Of a stretch of 64,000 nucleotides of DNA, positions 32,730 to 40,927 are shown one piece after another. Below the pieces are notes generated by a model. It saw only the letters and a list, made by a program, of their open reading frames with translations. It did not search any database and was not told where the DNA came from. The translations under genes and the position numbers were made by a program. Where the stretch lies: contig CP116226.1 in NCBI GenBank assembly GCA_038182865.1, forward strand, positions 1,736,001 through 1,800,000. The letters run 5' to 3'. The DNA is from Microbacterium enclense (GTDB lineage: Bacteria > Actinomycetota > Actinomycetes > Actinomycetales > Microbacteriaceae). Position 1 is the stretch's first letter. Every line of letters begins with the position of its first letter.

Positions 32730-33683
32730 TCATCCGCCGAACGAGACCCGGTCTCCGCGCCATCCCGAGGTGCGCAGGAACTGCTGCCAGCTGAGGACGC
32801 CGGGATCGATCGATCTGTTCCAGGTCAGGTCGCGCTCCGGCGCGAAGTAGCCGTGTTCGACGGCGTAGTGGGCCATTCCGTGCACCTCGTCGGCGACGAG
32901 CGGTTGCTCATCAAGCTCCGGGAACCAGGTGGTCAGCTCGTCTCGTGAGTACGCGCTGCGGTACTCCGCTCTGCGGCCCGTCACGCGGGAGAAGGCCTCG
33001 ACCATCTCGGCGGGGGAGATGACCTCGCCCACGATGGGCAGGGTGGCACCCGCGTACCGCTCCGGGTGGCTGAGGATCTCGCGGACCGCCGGTCCGGTGG
33101 CGGTGAGGGGGTCCACGAACGGGGCGCGGAAGTCCTCGGGCAGGTAGAAGGGCATGAGGACGGTGTCGCCTTCGACGGTCGGCGCGTAGTACTCGAGCGC
33201 GTTCGTGTAGAAGAACGAGAGCATCACGAAGGTGTGGTCGACGGGCAGACGTCTGATGTGGTCGGCGACGAGGGCCTTGTCGGTGAAGTGTGGTGCGAAC
33301 AGCGTGTGCCCACTGCGCTCATCGACGTTCTCGAGCGTGCTGAAGACGAGATGGGAGACACCTGCGTCGACGGCTGCATCGGCGAGCTGGCGTCCGAGCT
33401 CGAACTCGTCGGACGACGGGGGCGAGACCGGGGGTGTCATCAGGTAAGCGGCGTCGGCGCCGCGGAAAGCGTCGGCCAGTGCTCCCTGATGGCCGGGCGA
33501 CAGGGGGGCCTCGACCAGCTCGGCGCCTCGTTCGGCGAGACGTCTCGCCTGCTTCGACGAGACGTCTCTCGTGAGCGCTCGAACACGGAATTCTCCGCTG
33601 TCGACCAGGGTGGCGACCACGCTGCGCCCTTGTTTGCTCGTCGCCCCGGCGACCGCCACGATCGGTCGGCTGTCCATTCCCAC
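32730..33683 (-). CDS. NmrA-like NAD(P)-binding protein (atypical SDR)
   Basis: A 317-residue atypical short-chain dehydrogenase of the NmrA/NAD(P)H:quinone-oxidoreductase-2 type. The Rossmann motif is IVAVAGATSKQG near residues 7-18, followed by VRALTRDVSSKQARRLAERGAE; the C-terminal half carries PIVGEVISPAEMVEAFSRVTGR. Many members lack the catalytic Tyr/Lys and sense redox cofactors or reduce quinones. GTG 33683 is preferred, with AGGAGG nine bases before; ATG 33677 would be six bases shorter. It is divergent from an ArsR-type gene with a long inverted repeat in the gap, a common arrangement in which the regulator controls this enzyme. Confidence 0.85.
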   Translation of the reverse strand: MGMDSRPIVAVAGATSKQGRSVVATLVDSGEFRVRALTRDVSSKQARRLAERGAELVEAPLSPGHQGALADAFRGADAAYLMTPPVSPPSSDEFELGRQLADAAVDAGVSHLVFSTLENVDERSGHTLFAPHFTDKALVADHIRRLPVDHTFVMLSFFYTNALEYYAPTVEGDTVLMPFYLPEDFRAPFVDPLTATGPAVREILSHPERYAGATLPIVGEVISPAEMVEAFSRVTGRRAEYRSAYSRDELTTWFPELDEQPLVADEVHGMAHYAVEHGYFAPERDLTWNRSIDPGVLSWQQFLRTSGWRGDRVSFGG

Positions 33684-33722
33684 GATGCGTCTCCTCCTGT
33701 GACCGCCCTCGCGGCGATCATT

Positions 33723-33752
33723 CATATCGATGTAATGCGATGTGTCGATATG
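33723..33752. promoter_or_regulatory. Inverted repeat, likely ArsR-type operator
   Basis: CATATCGA (33723-33730) and TCGATATG (33745-33752) are perfect 8-base inverted arms 14 bases apart, in the divergent gap between the NmrA-like gene and the ArsR-type gene. The GATGTAATGCGATG between them contains a second partial GATGY repeat. Position and symmetry fit the target of the ArsR protein. Confidence 0.65.
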
Positions 33753-33810
33753 GGACGCTACCCCATGAGAGAATGAGAAGGAAACCGGTCATCGCGGGAG
33801 GAGCGTCAGC

Positions 33811-34149
33811 ATGTCGAACCGCGACGCCGCACCGTCGGATCCCGGATATCCGGACGTCGTGACGGGTCTGAAGGCGCTCGCCAACCCCGTGCGGTGGCAG
33901 ATCATGCGCTGGCTGAGCGACCCCCACGTGGAGTTCGCGGAATGGGAGCCCATCGCCGACCGCGACGAGTTCGGCGTGTGCGTGAGTCACGTGCAAGCCA
34001 AGTCCGGCCTGGCGCAATCGACGGTCTCGTCGTACATGGCCACCCTCGAACGCGCGGGCCTCGTCCGGTCGACGCGCATCGGGAAATGGACGCACTACAA
34101 GAGCGATGCCCAGGCCATGGCACGCCTCTCCGACGCCCTGCGGGGGTGA
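33811..34149 (+). CDS. ArsR-family winged-helix transcriptional regulator
   Basis: A 112-residue ArsR-type protein. GLKALANPVRWQIMRWL at residues 19-35 is the signature first helix, AKSGLAQSTVSSYMATLERAGLV the recognition helix, and TRIGKWTHYKSDAQAM the wing and dimer helix. A lone cysteine in EFGVCVSHVQ does not make the classical metal-binding pair, so the effector may be an organic or redox signal rather than a metal. GGGAGGAGCG precedes the ATG. It faces the NmrA-like gene across the CATATCGA inverted repeat and probably represses it. Confidence 0.88.
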   Translation: MSNRDAAPSDPGYPDVVTGLKALANPVRWQIMRWLSDPHVEFAEWEPIADRDEFGVCVSHVQAKSGLAQSTVSSYMATLERAGLVRSTRIGKWTHYKSDAQAMARLSDALRG

Positions 34150-34257
34150 GCGGCGGGGAGAACGAGCCCATTGGGACCCAACAGCATGGCGTCACGGGAG
34201 GACGCGAGCACCTCAGCTCTCCGGGCGCCCCCCATCGTCGCGCGGACAGGGCCCTGA

Positions 34258-34445
34258 ACGAGGACGCGAGCAGTCGCTCGCCCGGGTCGAGGGGCACCGG
34301 CGTGAGGGTTCACCACCCAACGTGTATCCGCCGCTGCGGGCGCTCGTCGAGGCGGGCATCGTCCGTTCGAGGGCGGAGCACAAGCTCGTCGCGTCTGGCG
34401 GAGCGAGGAGATCCTCGACGCTCTCGACGCATTCGCCGCGCCGTG
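34258..34445 (+). pseudogene. Frameshifted remnant of a winged-helix domain, possibly the C-terminus of a Fic-family protein
   Basis: Within the 464-base gap after the ArsR gene, one frame encodes PPNVYPPLRALVEAGIVRSR and EHKLV, a clear helix-turn-helix second half. At about 34390 the sequence shifts to the next frame and continues as RVWRSEEILDALDAF, the strand and last helix expected next. The joined product resembles the C-terminal winged helix of actinobacterial Fic/AMPylation proteins, which typically end in a VW-x(5)-LDALDAFA stretch. There is no intact reading frame or start, so this is a decaying gene end; the assignment to Fic rather than another winged-helix protein is tentative. 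The rest of the gap up to 34258 shows no supportable gene. Confidence 0.5.
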
Positions 34446-34454
34446 CCGCCCCCG

Positions 34455-34589
34455 TCGTGTGCCCCGCCCTGTCGCCTGGGGTAGGCGGCGTTGACCATGT
34501 GCGGCAAGTGAGCGTTCCTGGGCGGTGCATCGTTTGCCCCGAGTTGGCGCCTCGCGACTGCGGCGTTGACCATCTGCGGCAAGCGAGCG
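34455..34589. repeat. Two imperfect direct repeats at a 75-base offset
   Basis: Bases 34455-34514 and 34530-34589 align without gaps. The 3' half is strongest: 34486-34514 and 34561-34589 agree at 27 of 29 positions, starting CGGCGTTGACCAT. The 5' half shares TCGT-N-TGCCCCG and CGCCT at the same spacing. The unit lies between the winged-helix remnant and the end of the DUF5605 gene, in DNA without a supported gene. Only two copies are present, so it is not a CRISPR array. An offset of 75 is 25 codons, so a former coding repeat is possible. Confidence 0.75.
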
Positions 34590-34613
34590 GACGGGGGAGG
34601 GAGGGCGCCTCTC

Positions 34614-36398
34614 TCACACGCGCGACAGCCGGATCGCCATGAACTGCCGCCCCGGGAGCGTCACGCGGGCGGTCCCCGAATGGATGCCGTCGACCCGGTC
34701 GATCGTCGTGTTCCAGGTGTCGATGACGTCGATGACCCAGTCGCCCTCCCCGAGCACGACGTTGCGGAAGCGCGGGCGGTTGAAGCCGAAGTACGCCACC
34801 CGAACCGTGCCGTCGGGGGACTGCGCCCAGGGCACGTCCCAGTCCGAGGGCGCCGGGTCGAGAACGCCGCCCGGAACCTCGGCGAGCACCCGCTCGAGGA
34901 AGCCGATGCGCGCGGGCGAGGTGCCGTGCAGCACGCCGCCCTTCGCCCACCAGAGCACCTCGCTGTCGGAGCCCGCGGCATCCGGAGTCTCCGCCGCACC
35001 CATGGGGGCCGGAAGGTATGTCTCGCCGTGGCCCACGTACCCGCCGCGGACGGCGCCCTCCCAGAAGCGGCGCGTCATCTCCTCGCCCGTGATGTTGCCC
35101 CAGCCCTGGTCGATGTCGCCCTCGTAGGCGCACTCGTCGATCACGACCGGCTTGCCCCAGCGCTCGCGCCACTCGTCGGTGTTCTCCGCCGTCCGGTACA
35201 CGTCGACGCGCTGGATGCTCACGTGCGTGATCCACGGGCGCGAGTAGTCGTAGAACGGACGGCAGTTGTGGATCGAGTTGAGATGGTGGGCGTGGTCCTC
35301 GTCGCCGACGATCGCGGCGAGGCGCTCCCAGTCGTCCTCGTCCTTCGCCCAGACGAGGTCGTACTCGTTCGCCATCGACCACCACACGTTCGAGAAAGCA
35401 GCCAGACGCCGCACCACGTAGCGCACGTAGCGGTCGTCGACGGCGGGTCCGAGGTCGGCGAAGCCCCAGCGGTCGTAGGCGTGGAAGAGGATGAGGTCGG
35501 CCTCGATGCCGCGCTCATCGAGCTGCGCGATACGCCGCTCCAGGCGGCGGAAGTGCGCGGGGTCGAAGCGCTCGAGATCGAAGCCGCTCTCGAGCGAGCC
35601 GGGGAAGACGAAATCGTCGGGCTCGTTGGCGTTGAAGAGGTACGACTTCGGGAAGAGGCACATGCGGATCTTGCGGAACGGCCCGTCGGTGAGGGTCTCC
35701 AGCGTCTGCTCCTGGAGGGCGTCGGGCTGGTGGGTCCAGGCGTAGGCCGTGGTGCCGAGCGGGCGATGGCGTGTGCCGTCGGCGTGGGCGAAATGGAAGC
35801 CGTCGACGCGGACCGGTCCGTGCGCGCCGTCGCGGGCGGCACCGACCTGCGCCTCGCCGCGCAGGGCATCGAGCGATCGCGCGGTCGCGGCGGTCGCGAA
35901 CGTCCACCGCCCCTCCTGGTCGGCGAGAACGCGCAGGACCCACTCGCCGTCGCCGTCGTAGAACCCGCCGACGCGGACGGTCGAGCCGTCGGGGCGCGTG
36001 AACTCGGCGTGCAGGTCGACGTCGACGAAGGGGTTGCCGTGCGACGGCCCGTCGACGCGCACCTCGAGCACGCCCCAGCGACTCGCCGCGGCGACAGGGC
36101 GCACCGTGGCCGACGCGCGTTCCACGTCGTCGCCCTCGTAGGCGGGGTCGGGAGCGATCGCGGGGAGATACGCCGGCCGCTCTGCCCCCTCGCCGATCTC
36201 GGCGAGCTCCGCCCAGAGCTGCGCCCGCGCCTCGGGGGATTCCAGCGACGGGACGAGCGCGATGAGCGAGCCCAGCCGACCGCCGCGGAACTGCGCCGCC
36301 ATGGGAGAAGCGGCGAATCCGGGCATGAGGCGTTCGAGCACCGCGCGGGCGCCGGGATGGTCGAGGGCTTCGCCGAAGGTGGAGCGGCGGTCGAACAT
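34614..36398 (-). CDS. DUF5060/DUF4038/DUF5605 glycoside-hydrolase-like protein (apiosidase-related barrel)
   Basis: A 594-residue protein. About residues 105-195 form the DUF5060 beta domain (GNPFVDVDLHAEF and VRVGGFYDGDGEW). About 200-490 is the DUF4038 TIM barrel, a family that includes apiosidase, with candidate catalytic glutamates in SMANEYDLVW and VIDECAYEGD. The last 90 residues, from APSDWDVPWAQ to the end, fit DUF5605. No signal peptide is seen, so it should act inside the cell on imported oligosaccharides. GAGGAG precedes the ATG. It is the last gene of the nine-gene operon. The substrate is unknown; apiosides are a reasoned guess because the same window encodes apionate catabolism. 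Beta-glycosides of other pentoses are equally open. Confidence 0.78.
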   Translation of the reverse strand: MFDRRSTFGEALDHPGARAVLERLMPGFAASPMAAQFRGGRLGSLIALVPSLESPEARAQLWAELAEIGEGAERPAYLPAIAPDPAYEGDDVERASATVRPVAAASRWGVLEVRVDGPSHGNPFVDVDLHAEFTRPDGSTVRVGGFYDGDGEWVLRVLADQEGRWTFATAATARSLDALRGEAQVGAARDGAHGPVRVDGFHFAHADGTRHRPLGTTAYAWTHQPDALQEQTLETLTDGPFRKIRMCLFPKSYLFNANEPDDFVFPGSLESGFDLERFDPAHFRRLERRIAQLDERGIEADLILFHAYDRWGFADLGPAVDDRYVRYVVRRLAAFSNVWWSMANEYDLVWAKDEDDWERLAAIVGDEDHAHHLNSIHNCRPFYDYSRPWITHVSIQRVDVYRTAENTDEWRERWGKPVVIDECAYEGDIDQGWGNITGEEMTRRFWEGAVRGGYVGHGETYLPAPMGAAETPDAAGSDSEVLWWAKGGVLHGTSPARIGFLERVLAEVPGGVLDPAPSDWDVPWAQSPDGTVRVAYFGFNRPRFRNVVLGEGDWVIDVIDTWNTTIDRVDGIHSGTARVTLPGRQFMAIRLSRV

Positions 36399-36483
36399 GG
36401 GGTCTCCTCGGGAGCGTCAGGCGGGGTCTCGGCGTGGGGTCGGGTGGGGTGCGCCCGGCGACGGATGCGGCGGATGCCGCGGG

Positions 36484-39324
36484 TCAGGCGGTCGCGTCGC
36501 GGACGGCGCGGTCGACGCGCTCGAGCACGTGCGGCGGGGTGAACATGAGGGCGCTGGCCAGCGGCCGGCCGGCACCCCAGACGGTGCCGGAGCGGACCGC
36601 CTCGACGCGCTCGGGAGCCGTCTCCTCGAGGGCCTCGATCAGCGCGGCATAGGCGCGCGGGTCGTCGATGACGTCGGCGAGCATCGCTTCGAGGCCCGGC
36701 AGGGGCGGGCGCGGGGGCGCGGGCGGGACAGTGACGCGCCACTCGTGCGCGCCCGAGCCGACCTCCGCCGGGGCGGTGCCCTCGACGAGAACCCCGGGGA
36801 GCACGACCTCCGCGGTCGTGTTCGGCGGAACGGTCGCGCGGATCCGTACGACGTCGGTGCCGGGCTCGCGCTCCCACGACACCTCGGCGAGGCCGTAGGG
36901 CGTGCGGTGCCGGGCCGAGGCGCGCTCGAGGGCGGCGAGCGGCCGCGGAGCGATGCGCAGGCGGCGATAGCCCGGCACGGCCGGAGCGAGCCCCGCGACC
37001 GTGCGGTGCAGCCAGTCGGCCACCGCCCCCAGCGCGTAGTGGTTGAACGAGGTCATCTCGCCGGGGTTCACCGAGCCGTCGGGGAGCAGGCTGTCCCAGC
37101 GCTCCCAGACCGTCGTCGCCCCCTGCGTCACCGGGTACAGCCACGAGGGGCACTGCGTCTGCAGCAGGAGGCGCTCGGCTGCGTCGTGGTGTCCGCCGTC
37201 GCTCAGGGCGTCGGCGATGATCGGGGTGCCGACGAAGCCGGTCGAGATGCGGTACCCGCTCTCGCGCACGAGAGCCGCGAGCCGGTCGGCGAGGGCCGCG
37301 CGGGTCTCGGTGTCGCGGACGAGCTCGAACGCGAGGGCGAGGGCGTACGCGGTCGGGGCGTCGCTCATCATCCGTCCGGCGGGAGTGACGTACTCGGCGA
37401 CGAACGCGGCGCGACTGCGCTCCGCGAGTTCGGCATAGGTGGTCGCGTCGTCGTCGTACCCGAGCAGGGCGGCGGCCTCCGAGACCTGGCGCAGCGACCG
37501 CGCGAAGTACGCCGTCGCGACGATGTCGCCATCGACCTTGGCCTTGCCGGGCTGGTCGGGCGGCGCGCTCGGGTCGAGCCAGTCGCCGAGCTGCATCCGG
37601 CCGGCCCAGAGTCCGGACTCCCCGGCATCCGCCCGTACCGCGTCGGCCCACGCGCGCATGCTCGGGTACTGGGCGGCGAGCACTTCGCGGTCGCCGAACC
37701 GCTCGTGCAGCACGGTGGGCGTCACGGTCGCCGCGTCTCCCCATGCCGCGACCGGGCCGCCCCCGGCGAACGAGGGCAGGGCGGCGGGGATCACGAGGGG
37801 GACGATGCCGCCGACGCGCTCCTGCTCGAGAGCGAGATCGCGCAGCCACGAGGTGAGGAACCCGTCACAGTCGTAGAGGAACGACGCGGTGGGGGCGAAC
37901 ACCTGCAGGTCGCCGGTCCACCCCAGCCGCTCGTCGCGCTGCGGGCAGTCGGTCGGCAGCGCGAGGAAGTTGCCGCGCATGCCCCACACGACGTTCTCGT
38001 GCAGCCGGTCCAGCATCTCGTGCGACGACGAGAACCACCCGGTGCGCTCCATGTCGCTGTGCAGGACGACCGCCTCGACCCCCGCGTCGTCCACGTCGAT
38101 CCCGGTCACCTGGGCGTAGCGGAAGCCGTAGAACGAGAAGCGGCTCTCGAGAACGTCGTCGCCTCCGGACAGGACGAAGGATGCCGTGGCTGTGGCGTTG
38201 CGCAACGGGCGGAGGGCGAGCTCGTCCTCGTCGAGCACCTCGGCGTGGCGGATCGTCACGATCGTGCCCGCGGCTCCGCTCACCCGCAGGCGCAGCCTCC
38301 CGACGAGGTTCTGACCGAAGTCGAGGACCTCTCCGCCGGACGGCGTCGCGAGACGCGCCCTCACGGGGAGGCTCTCATGCCGACGCACCGGTTCGGCGAT
38401 CCGTGCCTCGGGTACGGGCACGTTCTCGTAACCGGGGCGGGCGACGACGCCCACCCGCGCGGGCGCCCACCCTCGCTCGTCGCCGGAGGCCACGGCATCC
38501 GGGGTCGACCAGGGCGCGCGGAGGCGGAGATCCTGATGCTCGCCGGCGTAGATGCCGCTCGTGACGATCTCGGTCTCGCCTGACGCGGTCCAGGCCGCGC
38601 CGGTGGGGGCGACCGTCTCGACGGTGCCGTCATCGAAGGTGACCCGGAGCTGCGCGAGGAACGCGGGCTGGTCGCCGTAGATCCGGTCGGTGAAGGTGAA
38701 GAAGCCGTAGCGCTCGGTGTACCAGGCGCCGGCCAGCGTCGCCCCGACGACGTTGTCGCCCACGACGAGCAGGTCGGTCACGTCGACGCTCTCGTGCACG
38801 AGCCGGTCCCGCGTCGCCGTCCAGCCCGGGGCCAGGACGTCGTCGGACACGGCGTGGCCGTTGATCTCGGGCTCGGCGCTGCCGAGGGCGGTCCACAGCA
38901 GCACCGCGCGGCGGACGGTCCGATCGAGGTGGAAGGTCTTGCGGACGAGCGCGGGCTGGGCCTCGCGCTCGGGGTCTGCGAGGCCGATCGGCTCGGCGAC
39001 CCATTCGTCGGGGGCGAGGAAGCCCGCCTCGACGGCGAGAGGATCGCTCCAGTCGGTGGTCACCCCATCGACGCCGCGCACCCGCACGCGCACCTCGCGG
39101 CGCTCGCCGGGGGCGAGGGGAACGAACGGCCAGGTGACCAGCGAAGACTCGGCTCCCTCGAGCGTCACCGTGGCCCCGCCGTCGGTGACCTCGGCGCCGG
39201 CCTGAACCCAGTCGGGGGTGGTCGTCTCCGTGCGCCACGTCAGGCGCGGGGTCGACGTGGCGACGAACGGCGAGTCGCTGCGCAGCTCGGCTCGCACGGT
39301 GGCCACGCGGGTGTCAGCGGTCAT
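36484..39324 (-). CDS. GH78 family alpha-L-rhamnosidase
   Basis: A 946-residue enzyme with the multi-domain layout of GH78. The N-terminal beta-sandwich domains run to about residue 450, with RKTFHLDRTVRRAVLLWTALG and DFGQNLVGRLRLRV typical of the Bac_rhamnosid_N region. The (alpha/alpha)6 barrel follows, with NFLALPTDCPQRDERLGWTGD, MQLGDWLDPSAPPDQPGKAK and GATTVWERWDS, which hold the acid/base and nucleophile glutamates of the family. A C-terminal beta-sandwich closes it. About 100 extra residues at the end are not usual. No signal peptide. ATG overlaps the GH43 stop (ATGA). It would release L-rhamnose, feeding the operon at 1-4512. Confidence 0.93.
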   Translation of the reverse strand: MTADTRVATVRAELRSDSPFVATSTPRLTWRTETTTPDWVQAGAEVTDGGATVTLEGAESSLVTWPFVPLAPGERREVRVRVRGVDGVTTDWSDPLAVEAGFLAPDEWVAEPIGLADPEREAQPALVRKTFHLDRTVRRAVLLWTALGSAEPEINGHAVSDDVLAPGWTATRDRLVHESVDVTDLLVVGDNVVGATLAGAWYTERYGFFTFTDRIYGDQPAFLAQLRVTFDDGTVETVAPTGAAWTASGETEIVTSGIYAGEHQDLRLRAPWSTPDAVASGDERGWAPARVGVVARPGYENVPVPEARIAEPVRRHESLPVRARLATPSGGEVLDFGQNLVGRLRLRVSGAAGTIVTIRHAEVLDEDELALRPLRNATATASFVLSGGDDVLESRFSFYGFRYAQVTGIDVDDAGVEAVVLHSDMERTGWFSSSHEMLDRLHENVVWGMRGNFLALPTDCPQRDERLGWTGDLQVFAPTASFLYDCDGFLTSWLRDLALEQERVGGIVPLVIPAALPSFAGGGPVAAWGDAATVTPTVLHERFGDREVLAAQYPSMRAWADAVRADAGESGLWAGRMQLGDWLDPSAPPDQPGKAKVDGDIVATAYFARSLRQVSEAAALLGYDDDATTYAELAERSRAAFVAEYVTPAGRMMSDAPTAYALALAFELVRDTETRAALADRLAALVRESGYRISTGFVGTPIIADALSDGGHHDAAERLLLQTQCPSWLYPVTQGATTVWERWDSLLPDGSVNPGEMTSFNHYALGAVADWLHRTVAGLAPAVPGYRRLRIAPRPLAALERASARHRTPYGLAEVSWEREPGTDVVRIRATVPPNTTAEVVLPGVLVEGTAPAEVGSGAHEWRVTVPPAPPRPPLPGLEAMLADVIDDPRAYAALIEALEETAPERVEAVRSGTVWGAGRPLASALMFTPPHVLERVDRAVRDATA

Positions 39325-40844
39325 GCGTCGTCTCCTTCGGAGATCCAGTGGGTCGCGTCGACCCGGCCGTCGTGGGCGTAGACGCCGATGACGCGCCCCG
39401 TGAACGATTCGGTCACCTCGGACGACAGGAAGCGCCCGTCGATCTCGGCCAGGTCGATCCTCTCGCCGTCGACGGTGGCGGCGAGGTGAAGCGCGTGGAT
39501 GGCGGGGGCGAAGCTCACCGCCGACGACCCGGGACCGCAGTCGATGTGCAGGGTCGTCGTGGGGCTCGACAGCGGGCGGCGCCACTCCTGGACGAGGTCG
39601 CCCACGACAGCCCGGGCGACGAGTTCACCCGCGCCGGCTTCGACCTCGACGTGGAAGCGCTCGTCGTACCGGACGGCCAGACCGCCGATCCCCGCCGACA
39701 CATCGACCTGCACCGAGGTACGTTGCGCGAGCTGTACCTGGCGTCGTCCCACGAAGACCGGGCGCGGATCTCCGAGCGACGAGCCGTCGGCATCCAGACG
39801 CAGCCACCCCGGCCGCGAAGCGAGGTCGGCGTGCTCGGTGGGGAGCGCACGCACGGCGATCCACTCCCCGTCGAGGGGCGCGTCGGGCGAGAAGGCGACC
39901 TCGACGCGGGCGCCCGGGCGCGGGTTCAGAGGGACGGGCTCGATCGTGGGCCAGCCGTCGGACTGCCAGGCGACGCGCGTGACGAAGGTCTCGCGGCCCA
40001 GAGCCGAGAAGGCGCGGGTCATGCCCCGCGGGCGGACGCCCAGGAGCACGCACACCCAGTCGCCGTCGGGGCCGACGACGAGATCGCCATGGCCGGTGTT
40101 CTGCACGGGCCGGGTCGTCGACCGCGCCGAGACGAGCGGATTGCCGGGGGCCGCCTCGAAGGGGCCCTCCGGGGAGTCCGCCCGGGCCAGGGAGACGCCG
40201 TGCCCGCGCTCGGTCCCTCCCTCGGCGATGAGCAGGTACCAGCGCCCGTCGATCTCGTACAGGTGCGGTGCCTCGGGGAACATGCCGCCGACGCCGGACC
40301 ACAGCGACCGCGGCTCTTCGAGAGCGCGGTGCGTGTCGAGGTCGACGCGGGCCTGCTGGATGCCGGTGTGCGTGCCCGCGTCCGGACCCCCGAGGATCAG
40401 CCCCGAGTACGTGATGTACGCGGTGCCCTCGGCATCCCATGCGATGTCGGGATCGATCCCGTCGAGCGAACGCGCCCCGTCGAGGGTCGTGAGGAGGTCG
40501 CCGTCGCTCCACGGACCCGCGGGGTCGGTCGCGGTGAAGTGCAGCATGCCGCGGCCCATCGCGTCGGTGACCACGACGTGGAAGACCCCGTCGCGGTGAC
40601 GCAGGGTGGGGGCCCATGCCCCTCCCGCCGTCGGCACGTTCTCGACACCGAGCTGCCCCGGACGCGTGGCGACGTGGCCGATGAGCTCCCACTCCACGAA
40701 GTCGGTGGAGCGGTGGATCGGGATGCCGGGGAGGTACTCGAACGTCGAGGTCGCCAGGTACCACGCGTCGCCGACGCGGACGGCCGACGGGTCGGGGTGG
40801 AAGCCCGCGATGAGCGGGTTGGGGAGAGCGGCAGGGGTCGTCAT
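39321..40844 (-). CDS. GH43 family beta-xylosidase/alpha-L-arabinofuranosidase
   Basis: A 507-residue five-bladed-propeller glycosidase. Asp18 in GFHPDPS is the general base, DGIDPDIAWD holds the transition-state aspartate, and GMFPEAPHLYE holds the general acid. The last 190 or so residues form a C-terminal beta-sandwich of the type common in GH43 xylosidases (GDPRPVFVGRRQVQ, AVRYDERFHVEVE). No signal peptide, so an intracellular enzyme trimming imported oligosaccharides; sequence does not separate xylosidase from arabinofuranosidase. The stop overlaps the rhamnosidase start. An 83-base gap with a hairpin separates it from the serine hydrolase gene. Confidence 0.9.
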   Translation of the reverse strand: MTTPAALPNPLIAGFHPDPSAVRVGDAWYLATSTFEYLPGIPIHRSTDFVEWELIGHVATRPGQLGVENVPTAGGAWAPTLRHRDGVFHVVVTDAMGRGMLHFTATDPAGPWSDGDLLTTLDGARSLDGIDPDIAWDAEGTAYITYSGLILGGPDAGTHTGIQQARVDLDTHRALEEPRSLWSGVGGMFPEAPHLYEIDGRWYLLIAEGGTERGHGVSLARADSPEGPFEAAPGNPLVSARSTTRPVQNTGHGDLVVGPDGDWVCVLLGVRPRGMTRAFSALGRETFVTRVAWQSDGWPTIEPVPLNPRPGARVEVAFSPDAPLDGEWIAVRALPTEHADLASRPGWLRLDADGSSLGDPRPVFVGRRQVQLAQRTSVQVDVSAGIGGLAVRYDERFHVEVEAGAGELVARAVVGDLVQEWRRPLSSPTTTLHIDCGPGSSAVSFAPAIHALHLAATVDGERIDLAEIDGRFLSSEVTESFTGRVIGVYAHDGRVDATHWISEGDDA

Positions 40845-40867
40845 GGTCCTCGGGGGGTTCGGGCCCT

Positions 40868-40903
40868 CCGCCGCCCGGCCGGCGGGGTCGCGGTGGGCGG
40901 CGG
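40868..40903. other. Intra-operon hairpin before the GH43 gene
   Basis: CCGCCGCCC (40868-40876) pairs with GGGCGGCGG (40895-40903), with an 18-base loop that is itself GC-rich. It lies between the serine hydrolase stop and the GH43 start, where it could weaken read-through or protect the processed message. There is no T run. Confidence 0.4.
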
Positions 40904-40927
40904 CGGAAGGAAGGTGGGGCAGTCGGG

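Noticed and set aside
34455..34589. Possible CRISPR array
   Set aside because: Only two diverged units at a 75-base offset, with no uniform spacers and no cas genes nearby.
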